Below are positions 43,765-56,066 of a DNA stretch of 64,000 nucleotides, piece by piece. Position numbers and translations under genes: made by a program. The stretch's first letter is position 1, and the number at the start of each line of letters is the position of its first letter. This DNA comes from Zantedeschia hybrid cultivar (Eukaryota; Streptophyta; Magnoliopsida; Alismatales; Araceae), in assembly GCA_030544215.1 (NCBI GenBank), contig JARZZO010000008.1, positions 30,233,614-30,297,613 on the forward strand, given 5' to 3'. A model generated the notes under the pieces. The model did not search any database and was not told where the DNA came from. It worked only from the letters and a program-made list of their open reading frames with translations.

Positions 43765-46114
43765 TGTAAGGACTGAGGTTTTCGGATTCGGTTTTCGGGG
43801 CCGGACCCTGTAATTCTGGCCCTAGTGGGGTCTGGAACTTTGTGTTGTTTCGCGTCGAGCCCGCGAGACGCGGTTTAAACGGCGTCCACCATGGCGGACG
43901 CGTTTCAGGTTCTGCCACGTGGGTGCCACGTGGACTGACTTTGGGCCGCGAGCGTACGGCCCTGTCAGGTCGTCTGAACAGCGTCCGTGTGGGTCGACGC
44001 CTTTTAGACTGAGACTCTGGGTGTGTCAGAGTACGGCCCTGACAAGTTGTCTGAATGGCGTCTGTGTAGGTCGACGCGTTTCAGAATCTTGTCAGAGCAG
44101 CCGTCATGTCACCTGATAGGCGTCCGTGCATATCTACGCGTTTTAGCCAGCCTCTGGTTAACCCCGCGAGCCCTCCTTCTTTCCCTCATTTTCTCCTTCT
44201 CCCTTTCTCTCTTTCCCTCCGGCGAACTCGGCGGCGATCCTCCTCCTCCCTCTTTTCCTCACACCATTTCGCCTCTCCCTCCACTCCATCCTCTACCTGG
44301 CTCCAACCCCTACCACCTCCACTTCCACTGCGGCGTTCTACTCTCCGGACGGCGGCCGACGTCACGGTGGGGCTAGGACGACCCCGGCGGTACCGGCGGC
44401 GGCGTGGGGCGAGACAGGCGGACGGCTTGAAGCTCGGAGGCGTTCAAGTGTCCGGTAGGGTGACGGTTCCCACGGCTTTGTGTTTAAACCATGTTTTCCC
44501 CCGTTTATGCATGTTGTGGATCCTTGGTTTTGGGGGGTAGAATGAGCATGTTTAGGAGTTCTTTTGATGATATGGGGGGTTTTGCTACGATTGAGATTTC
44601 CTATGGATTGTGTGCCCCTCTTTCTCCTCCGTTTTTGGGTATTTTGGGGCTGTTTGGGTTGAAAAGGGGAGCCCTCGGGCTCATGGCAACTCTGGTTCCT
44701 GGGGTTGAAAGACGTCGTGAATGGACGACGCCTTTTCAAAGGGCGTCGGGCCATCACGACGCCTTTTAGACAGGAATCGCCTGACTGAGAGTCTGCCAAG
44801 TTTGGGATTCTGGGACTAAAAGACGTCATGGGTGGTCGACGCGTTTTGAATAGCGTCGGGTAGACATGACGCCTTTTAAGACAGAAATCCCCTGTTTTAA
44901 GATTTCGGAAAATCCTGGTTTTCTGTGCTGAATGGCGTCTGAGGATGTCGACACCTTTTAAACGGCGTCCTCTGGTGTCGACGCCTTTTAAGGCCAGATT
45001 CTGAAGACTGATTTATATGAACCTATACATGGAGCTTGAATGGCGTCGACTTCGGTCGACGCGATTCAAGACAGAATTCCACTAACTCATGCCAGTAAAA
45101 TGTGTTCATACCGTTAGATGATGGTTAGTGCATGTTTTAGTGTACCCGGTGGAGATGGATTCTTCATGACCGGATGGTGTCACATGTGTGTTATACGATC
45201 GCGGACTTTTCACGTGACCGGATCGTACAGTGCTGAGTTTTGGTGGTTTTGTGTTACTGTGGACCTGGAGTGACATCGTAGCGATCTATCACCCTGTGCT
45301 GGTGGGGGCGTGAGCACAGCGCCGGTGGGGGCGTGGGCGGGGTGACGCCTAGTGAGAGAGGGTCACCTGGTGAACCCCGGGGTCAGCTAGTACCGGTGTT
45401 GGAGTGGTACATTCGGAGAGTCACTCATGCTGAGGGAAGGGGTAGTCACCTGAGCCGGTTGGGCCGGAGTAGCGAGCGTGCTATCCGAGGGGCTACTCCT
45501 TGGTCTCAGCGGGTCGAGGTTTTTCCCACCGTTGTTTGTACGGTCGGCGAGTTCTATCGAGACGGCTGTTGTGGGATTTCTAACGGTTGGCTTAGAATGT
45601 GCATGATTATTATATTTCGACCGCATGTGTTCTCACGTAGAGAAATAGATATCGTACCTGCCACTACACTTGTTACTTTACTGTTAGCTGTACTTTACAC
45701 TTGTGAGTGTGTGCGTGGGCAGTGGGGATCGAAGGATCCCTACTGAGTCTTGTCTTGAGACTCACCCCTGCGGTTTTCAGGTGAGGACTCCCAGCAGACT
45801 TAGAGCGGCGTGTGCGGCCGGGTGGTGTGCCTTCAGCAGTTATTCCGGGGTATGCCCCGATGTAGTTGTTATCTATCTTTGGCCTGTATGTTTAATTATT
45901 TCCTTCTGTTGGAGAATGTAATTATTTGCTGTATCGAGTCGCATTGTAATAATTTTAATTCCTGCACTTTTATTTCAAGTCAATACGATGTGAATGTTTA
46001 GCTTAGTTTATTATTTATTTCCCAGACTTACTAGATCCTGGTTTGGTCCCAAATTAATGATTCGGTACCCATTTAGTAATCGGATCCCCGATTATAGGGT
46101 GGCGGGTCGTTACA
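43765..46114 (+). repeat. Right LTR of the Tekay element
   Basis: 2350 bp, TGTAAGGACT...GTCGTTACA, carrying the same 11 dyads (one core, near 44945, has decayed from GACGC to GACAC). It is followed by gaaagatcggtgctgatgg of copia C pol. Confidence 0.95.
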
Positions 46115-47532
46115 GAAAGATCGGTGCTGATGGACGGATCGACACTTATAAGGCAAGGTTGGTGGCAAAGGGATATCGTCAAAGGCAAGGAATGGACTAT
46201 AACGAGACTTTTTCACCAGTTGCCATGATAAAGTCGATCAGAGTTCTACTCGCTATAGCTACATATTTCGGTTACGAAATCTGGCAAATAGATGTGAAGA
46301 CTGCCTTCCTCAATGGTAATCTTGAGGAAGACGTGTATATGATACAATCAGAAGGTTTCACATCTAAGGAATCTCCAGATATAGTGTGCAAGCTTCAGAG
46401 GTCTATTTATGGACTGAAGCAAGCTTCCTGGAGCTGGAACATAAGATTTGACGAACCTGTCAAGTCTTATGACTTCATTAAGGATGAAGATGAGCCTTGT
46501 GTGTACAAGAAGACTAGTGGGAGTGCAATCACTTTCTTAATTCTTTACGTAGATGACATACTACTCATTGTGAATGACGTAACTGTGATGTCATTGGTAA
46601 AGATTTGGCTGTCGAAAAACTTCTCTATGAAGGATTTGGGAGAAGCATCCTACGTATTGAGAATACGGATCTATAGAGATAGATCAAAGATGATGCTTGG
46701 AATGACCCAATCCTTGTACATAGATACCATTGTCAAAAGGTTTGGCATGGAAAATTCCAAGAGAGGTCTCATATCGATGAGACATAGAATTAATCTCTCA
46801 AAGGAGTAGTCTCTTAAGACTCCAAATGAGAGGGCATTTATGGATAGAGTACCCTATGCTTCTACCATAGGATCTATCATGTATGCCATGTTGTGTACAC
46901 CGCCTGATGTTTCATATGCTGTAAGTGTTACGAGCAGATTTCAGGTTAATCCAAGCGAAGAGTATTGGAAGACAGTGAAATGTACCCTTAAGTACTTAAG
47001 AAGAACTAAAGATATGTTTCTTGTCTATGGAGGAGGTGACTGGAAACTACGAGGCTTTACCGACTCGAGTTTCTAGTCTGATCCCGATGACAGCAAGTCT
47101 ACATCTAGATTTGTGTTTACTTTAAACAGAGGCGCAGTGTGTTGGAAGACTTCCAAGCAAGCAACCACTACAGATTCGATGATTGAAGTTGAGTACATCG
47201 CTGCAGCTGAAGCCGCCAAGGAAGCAATGTGGTTGAAGAAATTCATCACCGACCTCGGCGTAGTTCCCAACATCTCTGAACCTGTTCCACTGTTATGTGA
47301 CAACGATGGAGCTATTGCACAAGCAAAAGAGACGCGGTCTCATAGGAAATCGAAGCATATTCTGAGGCGCTTTTATCTCATCAGAGAGATCATATCTAGA
47401 GGAGATGTAGTGGTGGAAAGAGTTCTATCTGTCGACAATGTAGCAGATCCACTGACAAAGCCGTTAGCACAAAATGTGTTTGAGCGTCACCTAAAGTCTA
47501 TAGGTTTAGCGCATAAAGGTGATTGGCTTTAG
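46115..47532 (+). pseudogene. Copia C reverse transcriptase and RNase H
   Basis: KIGADGRIDTYKARLVAKGY, then the RT palm (QIDVKTAFLNGNLEE, SIYGLKQASWSW), the catalytic LYVDDILLI, and RNase H (TTTDSMIEVEYIAAAEAAKEA, LLCDNDGAIAQAKE, VDNVADPLTKPLA). Two in-frame TAG stops (about 46807 and 47074) break it. A frame open from 45994 only appears to start earlier because it reads through the Tekay LTR. Confidence 0.9.
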
Positions 47533-47546
47533 TCCAAGCAAGAGAT
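47533..47546 (+). promoter_or_regulatory. Degenerate polypurine tract of copia C
   Basis: tccaagcaagagat where B has tccaagtgggagat in element sense. Confidence 0.7.
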
Positions 47547-48342
47547 TGTTAATCTTAGGTGGCCTACAAGCTAATATGACTTTGTAATCTCGTTCATTTA
47601 TTAATAAAATGGCATAATATTCATTATGTGTAATTCGTATTGTTATTATCTCATAATGAAATTTGTGAATATGTGCGAGATTGATCAGATTATGATGAGA
47701 TCATACTAATGAGACTGCTCACTTAAACACACATATTCTTAATAGTTTTTAGTCGGAGGGTATCTGAGAAGAACATCGGATATCCGGTTAGACTAGTACA
47801 GATTACTCCCGCTCATAAGATGAGGGTGACTGATCTCATAGTCACTTGTGTGGAGACACTAAGGTGAATCTGTAGGTGCTCATTAGAGAATGAGTTCAAT
47901 GAACTAATCTGACGGAATCGCTGGATGGCATTGTACCTTACTGTCAACCAGCATGATTCTATTGTCGCAATTGCGTGGATGGTCCTTAGACCTGTGACAC
48001 CAAGGACACCTTGTCAGTGGACTTTTGTACTTTGACCTTAGTTTATGAATCTCTAACCATGGGATTCTAAACAGCCAAGGATCGGGTACAACGGAATACT
48101 GTTGAAGGGAATTGAGTGTCAATAAAGAATCATTTGCTTTCGGTACTTAGAGATAAAATGCTCTAGGAAGGATGCGCGAAAGTCTCTGGCCAGGGCAGAT
48201 GATAATATCGGGAAAGGAGTTTTCTGATATTATACGGCAGCATCCGATCCAAATGAGTCGACCGGTTAGGATTTGACAGTATACCATATCTAGAGTTGAC
48301 TCGGGCGCATTGTATGAATAAAGGTTTATATCCACATAGTAA
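47547..48342 (+). repeat. 3' LTR of copia C, left piece
   Basis: Starts TGTTAATCTTAGGTGG; broken at 48342 by copia B after target sequence agtaa. It continues at 57624. Confidence 0.92.
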
Positions 48343-49894
48343 TGTTGGGTTTTCTCGGTTTCTCCGGATCGCTCACGCAGCGGAAAAACAAAATTATTTA
48401 CAGCGATCCGTTCCCGTTTCGGAGACTAAAATACGAGATAATCGGATTATCTTTTCTCACCGTGTGCGGATTCGAATCCGCAGCCGTTCGGTTCCGTCGG
48501 TGCGACACCGCAAGCCGCGCAAGCGCCCGGCCTCTAGCGAAGTCCACGCGATCCTCCCCGCGACGGATATCCTCAAGTTCGTCGTTCTTCGCAGCCCGCG
48601 AAGCCTCCGCTGGTCGCCGCAATGATCGCCGCAGTGCGCGGACGATTTCCCGTCGAACAGGATTCGGAGAAGCGGCAGAGCAGATCTGGATCTGCCTGGA
48701 CTCCAGAGGAAGATAGAAACTGAGGAGGGGCGGCTAGGGTTAGCAGCAGCTTGGCCTGCTCAGCCCGTTCGCTATGTTTTATACTAACCGCGCGATTTTT
48801 CACAAAAACCCCCGGTTCATATAAAACCCACTTATTTATCCATCGCCTTGAGAATCATGTGCGTGTGACCCTCTAGGCCCAAGTACCAGTCCAGTTAATG
48901 GCCCAATAAGCCCAGTGACTCCTCACTGGCTTTATTAATTAATTAATAACCATTTATTAATCAATTAACCAGTCGAATTGATGTCGCACATCGAATTCGA
49001 CCGGGCCTCCGATTACGTTGGGTGCCAAGCAACACCGCGTGAACCCGGAAGGTATTTGGGGTTAAGTAACCCACTCTTGGAACCTTTCCGCCGACAGTTA
49101 CCGTGTGGATATAATCCTTCATTCGTACAATGCTCTCGAGTCAACTCAGGGTATGGCGAGCTGTCAAACCCTAACCGGTCGACTCACTTGGATTGGATGC
49201 CGCTGATGAATATCGGAAAACTCCTTTTCCGATATTATCGTCCGCCCTGGCCAGGGACTTTCGCGCATCCTTCCTAGAGCATTCTCTCTCTAAGTACCAA
49301 GAGCGAATGATTCCTTATTGACACACAATTCCCTTCGACGGTATTCCGCTGCACCCAATCCTTGGCGTATTAGAATCCCGTGGCTAGAGATTTGTAGACC
49401 AAGGTCAAAGTACAGAAGTCCACCGCCAAGGTGTCCTTGGTGTCTCAGGTCCGAAGACCATCAACGCAACTGCGACAATAGAATCAAGCTGGTTGACAGT
49501 GAGGTACAATACCATCCAGCGATTCAGTCGGATCAGTTCAGTGAACTCATTCTCCAATGAGCACCTATAGATTCGCCATAGTGTCTCCACACAAATGACT
49601 TATGAAACCAGTCATCCTCATCATATGAGCAGGAGCAATCTGTACTAGTCTAACCGGATATCCGATGTCCTTCTCGGATATCCTCCGACTAGGAACGAAT
49701 AAGAATATGTGTGTTTAAGTGATCAGTCTAATTAGTATGATCTCATCATAATCTGATCACCATAGCACATATTCACGGACTTCATTATGAAACGATAATT
49801 AACGCGATTTACACATAATGAATATTTTGCCATTTTATTAATAATGAACGAGATTTACATTGTTAGATTGGCTTGTAGGCCACCTAAACTAACA
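48343..49894 (-). repeat. 3' LTR of copia B
   Basis: 1552 bp, tgttgggttt...aaactaaca. Minus-strand TATA (48777-48783) and 18-bp palindrome TGCGGATTCGAATCCGCA (48465-48482). Confidence 0.95.
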
Positions 49895-49907
49895 ATCTCC
49901 CACTTGG
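49895..49907 (-). promoter_or_regulatory. Polypurine tract of copia B
   Basis: Element-sense CCAAGTGGGAGAT next to the 3' LTR. Confidence 0.9.
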
Positions 49908-49908
49908 A

Positions 49909-52900
49909 CTAAGGCCAATCACCTTTATACAATAAGCCCATAGACTTTAGGTGACGCTCAAACACAATTTGAGCCAACAGCTTTGTCAGTGGATCTGCGA
50001 CATTGTCGACGGATGGAACTCGTTCCACTACTAGATCTCCTCTGGATATGATCTCTCTGATAAGGTGAAAGCGCCTCAGAATATGCTTCGATTTCTGATG
50101 AGACCGTGGCTCTTTCGCTTGCGCAATCGCTCCATTGTTGTCGCACAACAGTGGAACAGGCTCAGAGATGCTGGGAACTACGCCGAGGTCGGTGATGAAT
50201 TTCTTCAACCACACTGCTTCCTTGGCGGCTTCAGCTGCAGCGATGTACTCAGCTTCGGTCGTCGAATCTGCAGTGGTTACTTGCTTGGAACTCTTCCAGC
50301 ACACTACCCCTCCTTTTAATGTAAACACGAATCCAGATGTTGACTTGCTATCATCTGGATCTGACTGGAAACTCGAGTCAGTAAAGCCTCGCAGTTTCAA
50401 GTCACCTCCTCCATAGACAAGAAACATATCCTTAGTTCTTCTCAAGTACTTAAGGATACATTTCACTGCTTTCCAGTGCTCTTCGCCTGGATCAGCCTGA
50501 AATATGCTCGTAACACTTAGAGCAAATGCAACATCAGGCCGTGTACATAGCATGGCATACATGATAGATCCTATGGCAGAGGCATAGGGTATTCTATCCA
50601 TGAATGCCCTCTCATCGGGAGTCTTAGGAGACTGCTCCTTTGAGAGACTAATTCCATGTCTCATCGGTATGAGACCTCTCTTGGAATTTTCCATGCCAAA
50701 CCTTTTGACTATGGTATCTATGTACAAGGATTGGGTCATTCCAAGCATCCTCTTTGATCTATCTCTATAGATCCGTATTCCCAATACGTAGGATGCTTCT
50801 CCCAAATCCTTCATGGAGAAGTTTTTCGACAGTCAAACCTTTACTGATGACATCATAGCTACATCATTCCCAATGAGTAGTATGTCATCTACGTAAAGAA
50901 CTAGAACAGTGACTGCACTCCCACTAGTCTTCTTGTATACACAAGGCTCATCTTCATTCTTAATGAAGTCATAAGACTTGACAGCCTCGTCAAATCTTAT
51001 ATTCCAGCTCCGGGAAGCTTGCTTCAGTCCATAAATGGACCTCTGAAGCTTGCACACTTTATCTAGAAACTCTTTGGATGTGAAACCTTCTGGTTGTATC
51101 ATATACACCTCTTCCTCAAGGTTACCATTGAGGAAGGCAGTCTTCACATCCATCTGGCAGATTTCATAATCAAAATGTGCGGCAATGGCGAGCAGAACTC
51201 TGATCGACTTTATCATGGCAACTGGTGAGAAAGTCTCGTCATAGTCAATTCCTTGCCTTTGACGATATCCCTTTGCCACCAACCTTGCCTTATAAGTGTC
51301 GATCCGTCCATCAGCACCGATCTTTCTTTTAAAGATTCACTTGCAACCGATGGGTACAATACCCTCGGGCATGTCTTCCAAGTTCCAAACTTGGTTGGTG
51401 TACATGGACAGGATTTCTGAGTTCATAGCTTCTCGCCATTTCCCGGCTTCTGGGCCTTCTATGGCCTCTTGGTAGGTTTTAGGATCATCATCCTCATTAT
51501 ATTGTACCTTAGACTCACCTTCAGCGATATGTCCCACATATCGTTCGGGTAGTCTAGGTACTCTACCAGATCTACGAGGCTTATTTGTGTCTACCTGAAT
51601 AGATTCAGGAACTGATATCTCATCTGATGATAATGCAGCTGTTTGGGGATCTGGAACCTCTTCCAGTACTATTTTACTCCCACTGTTCTCCTGGATGAGG
51701 TATTCCTCTTCCAGGAAGACAGCTTTCCTGGCGACAAACACCTTTTGTTCATCAGGATTGTAAAAATAGTATCCAAAGGTTTCCTTTGGATATCCCACAA
51801 ACCTGCATTTATCAGTTCGTGATTCCAGCTTGTCTGGATCATGCCTCTTTACATGAGCAGGACAACCCCAGACTTTAACATGTTTAAATTCTGGTTTCCT
51901 GCCTTTCCATATCTCATATGGAGTAGAGGCCACAGACTTGCTGGGTACTCTGTTCAGTAGGTATGCTGCTGACTCTAGAGCATACCCCCAGAGGGACACT
52001 GGTAATCCCGAAAAGCTCATCATGGATCGCACCATGTCCAACAATGTGCGATTCCTCTTTTCTGATACACCATTCATCTGTGGTGTGTATGGAGGGGTCA
52101 GCTGAGAAAGGATACCATTATCCTTTAAGAATTGTGTGAAATTAGTACTCAAGTATTCTCCTCCTCGATCTGATCGAAGAACTTTAATACTCTTTCCTAA
52201 CTGCTTCTCCACCTCATTCTTGAACTCCTTGAACTTCTCAAATGCTTCCGACTTGTACTTCATTAAGTACACATAGCCGAATCTTGAGAAGTCATCGGTG
52301 AACGTGATGAAGTAAGAAAAGCCACCTTTGGCTTGGGTGGATATGGGACCACATACATCCGAATGTATTAGTTCCAAAATGTCCTTGGCACGTTCTCCAT
52401 GTCCACTAAATGGAGATTTTGCCATCTTTTCCATAAGGCAGGATTCACATGTTGCAAACGATTCATAATCGAATGCTGTTAAGTAACCATGCTTGTGCAA
52501 CTTTTGCAACCTGCTTTCGCCAATGTGCCCAAGTCTACAATGCCACATGTAGGCCTGGTTCACGCAATTCTTGCTCTTCTTAAGAGCATTATCAATCTGA
52601 AGATTGTAATGAGAAACATCTAATAGATATAGACCGTTGACTAAAGATGCCGAAGCTATTGATTTATTACCATAATAAATCGAACAACTTATGTTCTCAA
52701 TTGTCAACCTATATCCTTTCTTGTCCAAACAAGATATTGATATGATGTTCTTTATTATGCTAGGAACATAATAACAATCTTCCAATAGTAAGGTGTCTCC
52801 CGATGGAAGCCTGAGGTTTGCTGTCCCAACAGCAATCGCCGCAACTTTTGCGCTGTTTCCTAGCCTCAATTCCACCTCACCTTGTCTCAGCTTGCACTTA

Positions 52901-53328
52901 TTTGTCAGCATCTGCACATCATGGCAGATATGAGAAGCACATCCGGTATCTAATACCCAAGATGTGGAATCTCTAACTGATAAGTTGATATCTATCATAT
53001 AGATATCTGAAGCTTCACACAGCTTCACTCTTCCATGAGCTTTATCATCAAGGAACTCCTTGCAGTTCCTCTTCCAGTGACCATACTGCTTATAGTAGAA
53101 GCAGTCACCCTTCACTACTCTTTTACCTTTGTCCTTCGATCCTTTATCGTTAGCTGCCATCTCTGCTTCAGGGGCATCTAATGCCGATTCAGCAAGAGGA
53201 TCAGCTCTAGGGACAAAGTTATTGCGTTCAGATCTGAAGACATTCTTCAGGCTTCTGAACCAATCCGAGTAGATCAAGTAAGTCAAAATGGCATCAAGTA
53301 TGCTACGGAGTGGGTTATTCGACGACAT
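49909..53328 (-). pseudogene. Copia B gag-pol with capsid-less Gag, nearly intact
   Basis: One frame of 1140 codons from ATG 53328. Residues 1-40 match the Gag N-terminus; then an in-frame loss of the usual capsid leads to ALDAPEAEMAANDK and a zinc knuckle at 76-89 whose second Cys is Tyr79. Protease Asp127 (WVLDTGCASH); integrase zinc finger HCRLGH...CESC; catalytic Asp324, Asp387 and Glu423 (35 residues between the last two); RT catalytic YVDD with Asp814-Asp815; RNase H with TEAEYIAAAEAAKEA and VDNVADPLTK. Only two stops, both TGA where relatives have TGG (51337-51339 and 50833-50835). It resembles the Angela/BARE group. It would need Gag from another element to move. Confidence 0.9.
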
Positions 53329-53438
53329 AATTCCCTACAGGAGATAAGTAAAGTTTATTTAGCAGATGTTCAATTATTAAAGTTTAAAACAAGACATGGT
53401 CTTTTGTTCAAGTTTAGCTCCCACTAATTTTCGACGGA

Positions 53439-54103
53439 CTGTATAACCCTCAGTTATACAGAACGGGAGACGCCGACAGTCTCCTAGTGGGGATCAGAAT
53501 CTCAATGACTTGCACTACAGCCTTGTGGATAGCACAACAAACTGTAATACAATCAGAGAGCACCCAACTCATGGGACTTGCAACTCCTTGCAATATCTGA
53601 TCATAGCTTCGGTCCCCAGAGATTTAATGGCCTTGTGGATAGCACAACAAACCACTAATTCTGGTCTAAGCTAACCATCATTACGCGACAAGCATAGATT
53701 TGCATGCAGCCATTGTGGATAGCACAACAAAGCTACATGGTTCCTCTACCCCAATCTATAGGCATCGAATGCCATAGCCACAGTTTCTCCTCCCAATTAA
53801 GCAGGCCTTGTGGATAGCACAACAAACCTGCCTAAAGTGATTCGAATCCTATGACTATAACGATGGTGGACCACGCGGTAAGTTCTTAACTACTCGCGTT
53901 ACGGCTTAGAGTTTATCTGAGGGTATTTAGATAACTTTTATCTTGGTCTCTCCTAGGTGATAGTATATAGATATATCGTATATATTTACTAAATACTATA
54001 ACCTGCTTTGATTCATAATCAAAAGATAAACAATGCATCACATGCATGTCATTAGTGTGGTCATGGATAGCACAGTGGGTTTGACTGGAGCCAACAGTCA
54101 AAC
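53439..54103 (-). promoter_or_regulatory. Structured 5' leader of copia B: hairpin array with identical loops
   Basis: Plus-strand coordinates: 53439-53461 (CTGTATAAC/GTTATACAG, 9 bp), 53466-53484 (GGAGAC/GTCTCC), four repeated hairpins at 53514-53548, 53623-53659, 53704-53738 and 53797-53835, and 54079-54103 (GTTTGACT/AGTCAAAC). The four repeats carry the same 21-base insert, itself a hairpin TTGTG-CTATC-CACAA in element sense, on different outer stems (ATTACAG/CTGTAGT, TTAGTGG/CCATTAA, ATGTAGC/GCTGCAT, TTAGGCAGG/CCTGCTTAA). Each outer stem has one non-Watson-Crick pair, and all four are G-U wobbles only in the element-sense RNA. This supports a folded genomic RNA. Role unknown. A 106-codon upstream frame (54233-53913) overlaps it and is not credible as a gene. 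Confidence 0.8.
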
Positions 54104-56053
54104 GCACACACAATCTAATCATAACATTTATATTAGATACCCTGCAATCACATAGGCAAGAGATCTCCATCTTTTCGCCTTCTTGGTTGCAGCTGTGGAT
54201 CGTCCTCGCTCCTTCCTCGGTTGCCTCGATCATATTACATTAATTCTAGAATTAACAGGTAAATTGAAGAAGGCCTTATGGCGAGTACAAGAGAGAGAGG
54301 GAGGTAGAAATACATCGGAGTATGAGAGAGAGAGGTGCGCAGACCTCTACTTATTAACAATTAATAATCAAACATACATCCACGATCCACACAATCCATC
54401 ATTCATCACATGAACAATTAAATAAGTGCATATCCATGACCACGGTATGTTTTAAACATCCCACACATGATTCAGCGCATCACATGGCTAAAACAAATGA
54501 GTTTTCAAAAATAGATAAGTTTTGGCTTTCAAAAAGCTGGGATCCAATCAAAATTGGCATTTGAATTTCGAAAAACTCATTTATTATCTTAACATGCAAT
54601 GAAATCAAATTTAAAAGCAATAAACACACATCACATGCGCATACACTCTGAATTAATAATTCCAGATTATTCCATGCAAATTAGAACATTTCTAATAATC
54701 TAACACTTAGATTAAACCCCACTAATAATCTAACAATTAGACTATTAAAGATTAATCTAACTCTTAGATCAATCCATCAAAATTAATTAACAATTTAACA
54801 CTTAAATTATTAATTAACTATAATAATTTAACTCTTAGATTAGTTAATTAATGTTAATTAGTAATTTAACATTTAAATTATTAATCAACACTAATAATTA
54901 ATAATTTTCATCTAACACTTAGATTAGTTAACTTGAGTTTAATCATTAATCTTAACACTTAAAATCAACAATTAACTCTAATTAACTGATAATTACTAAT
55001 TTAACAATTAAATTAGTCAATTAGAATTAACTATTAATTTAACACTTAAATTAATAACTAACTCTAATTATTAATTAACAATTAGATGTTTTAATAACTA
55101 ATAATCTAACATTTAGATTAATAATTATTAACCATTAATTTTAACACTTAAAATTAGACAACTAAAGTTAATTATTAAATTAACACTTAACTTAATAATT
55201 AACCATAATTAGTTAAGAACTAATTGTAATTAAAATGATTCTCAATCATTAATAACCCAATTAAATAAAATTAGATAAAGATTTAATTTCAAAAACAATT
55301 TTTAATTTTAAATTTAAAATCTAATTAGAATTTAATTGGGTCAAAGGGGTTTAGCTAATGGGCTGAGCCAGGGTCAAGCCAGTCCCTTTTGGGCTCGAGC
55401 CAGGGCTCGGGCACCCTGGCTCAGCCAGCTTCTGGCCCCGGTCCAACCGGGGCCGGCCCGGTCCGGTCGAGCCCTGGACCGGCTCCCCTTCCACCCGACG
55501 CAGAGAGTTGCAGAAACCCTAATGAAGGGTGGGGTTATGCAGCAGCGGCGGGGCTCGTGCAGCGGCGGCGCCGCCCGGCGGCAGGGCCCCCGGCGCCGGC
55601 CGGTGACACCCCCGTCGCCGGCAGGCTCCCCGGCGCCGGCAAAGGACCCTACAGGCTGCTGTCCGAGCCTCTACAAGGGATTTATATCTGGTTTTTTTCA
55701 ACCTGTGTAGCAGGGAAAAAGAGGGGAAATCCGGCCATCTCCAGCGGCCTCTCCGGCACCGGTTAGGAGTCCATTGATGCCCGGTGACAATCCCTAGATC
55801 ACCAGGGGTCCTAATCTTGCCATCCCAACACTTGGGGGGCTCGAACAAAGCCGCAAAACCTCGATCTTCATCACATGAAGAAACACGAAAAATCCCCAAA
55901 TAAAATTCCAAAAATTACAGTAATAAAATAATCAAGTTATTTTCTGTTCATCACATGAACATGGACCTTGCAATTAACGGAACTCAGGCATGGAATAAAT
56001 TCAAGAAATATTAATTTTGGAGACCGAAACGGGACGAGAAACAGTCGAACCTT
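54104..56053 (-). other. Upstream leader of copia B: conserved block, AT-rich palindromes, GC-rich block
   Basis: 54104-54240 is a block conserved with A and C (gcgaggacgatccaca in element sense). 54640-55330 is an AT-rich tract of repeated palindromes such as taatctaacacttagatta. 55331-55830 is GC-rich (gagccaggg, ccggccgg words). Open frames in the GC-rich block are composition artefacts. Confidence 0.65.
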
Positions 56054-56065
56054 GCTCTGATACCA
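56054..56065 (-). promoter_or_regulatory. Primer binding site of copia B
   Basis: Element-sense TGGTATCAGAGC, one base inside the 5' LTR. Confidence 0.93.
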
Positions 56066-56066
56066 C

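Larger units (their letters stand above)
36666..46114 (+). mobile_element. Complete Tekay/Del chromovirus (9449 bp), recent
   Basis: Two LTRs of exactly 2350 bp (TGTAAGGACT...GTCGTTACA), differing at about 9 positions by my count (about 0.4%). It has a primer site, one intact 1501-codon ORF and a polypurine tract. The flank after the right LTR (gaaag) continues copia C codons. The left flank is not the matching duplication but a truncated tandem copy. At the usual plant LTR rate (about 1.3e-8 per site per year) the LTR divergence suggests insertion within roughly the last 0.2 million years; this is inference. Confidence 0.96.

Noticed and set aside
45994..46809. RT frame starting in the Tekay LTR as a fusion gene
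   Set aside because: The first about 40 codons are LTR sequence that happens to be open; the copia part is a pseudogene continuing an interrupted pol.
53913..54233. 106-codon frame in the copia B leader as a gene
   Set aside because: Overlaps the hairpin domain, is not preserved in A or C and has no domain; at most an upstream ORF.
55336..55911. 125-130 codon frames in the copia B leader
   Set aside because: Same GC-rich artefact in an untranslated leader.
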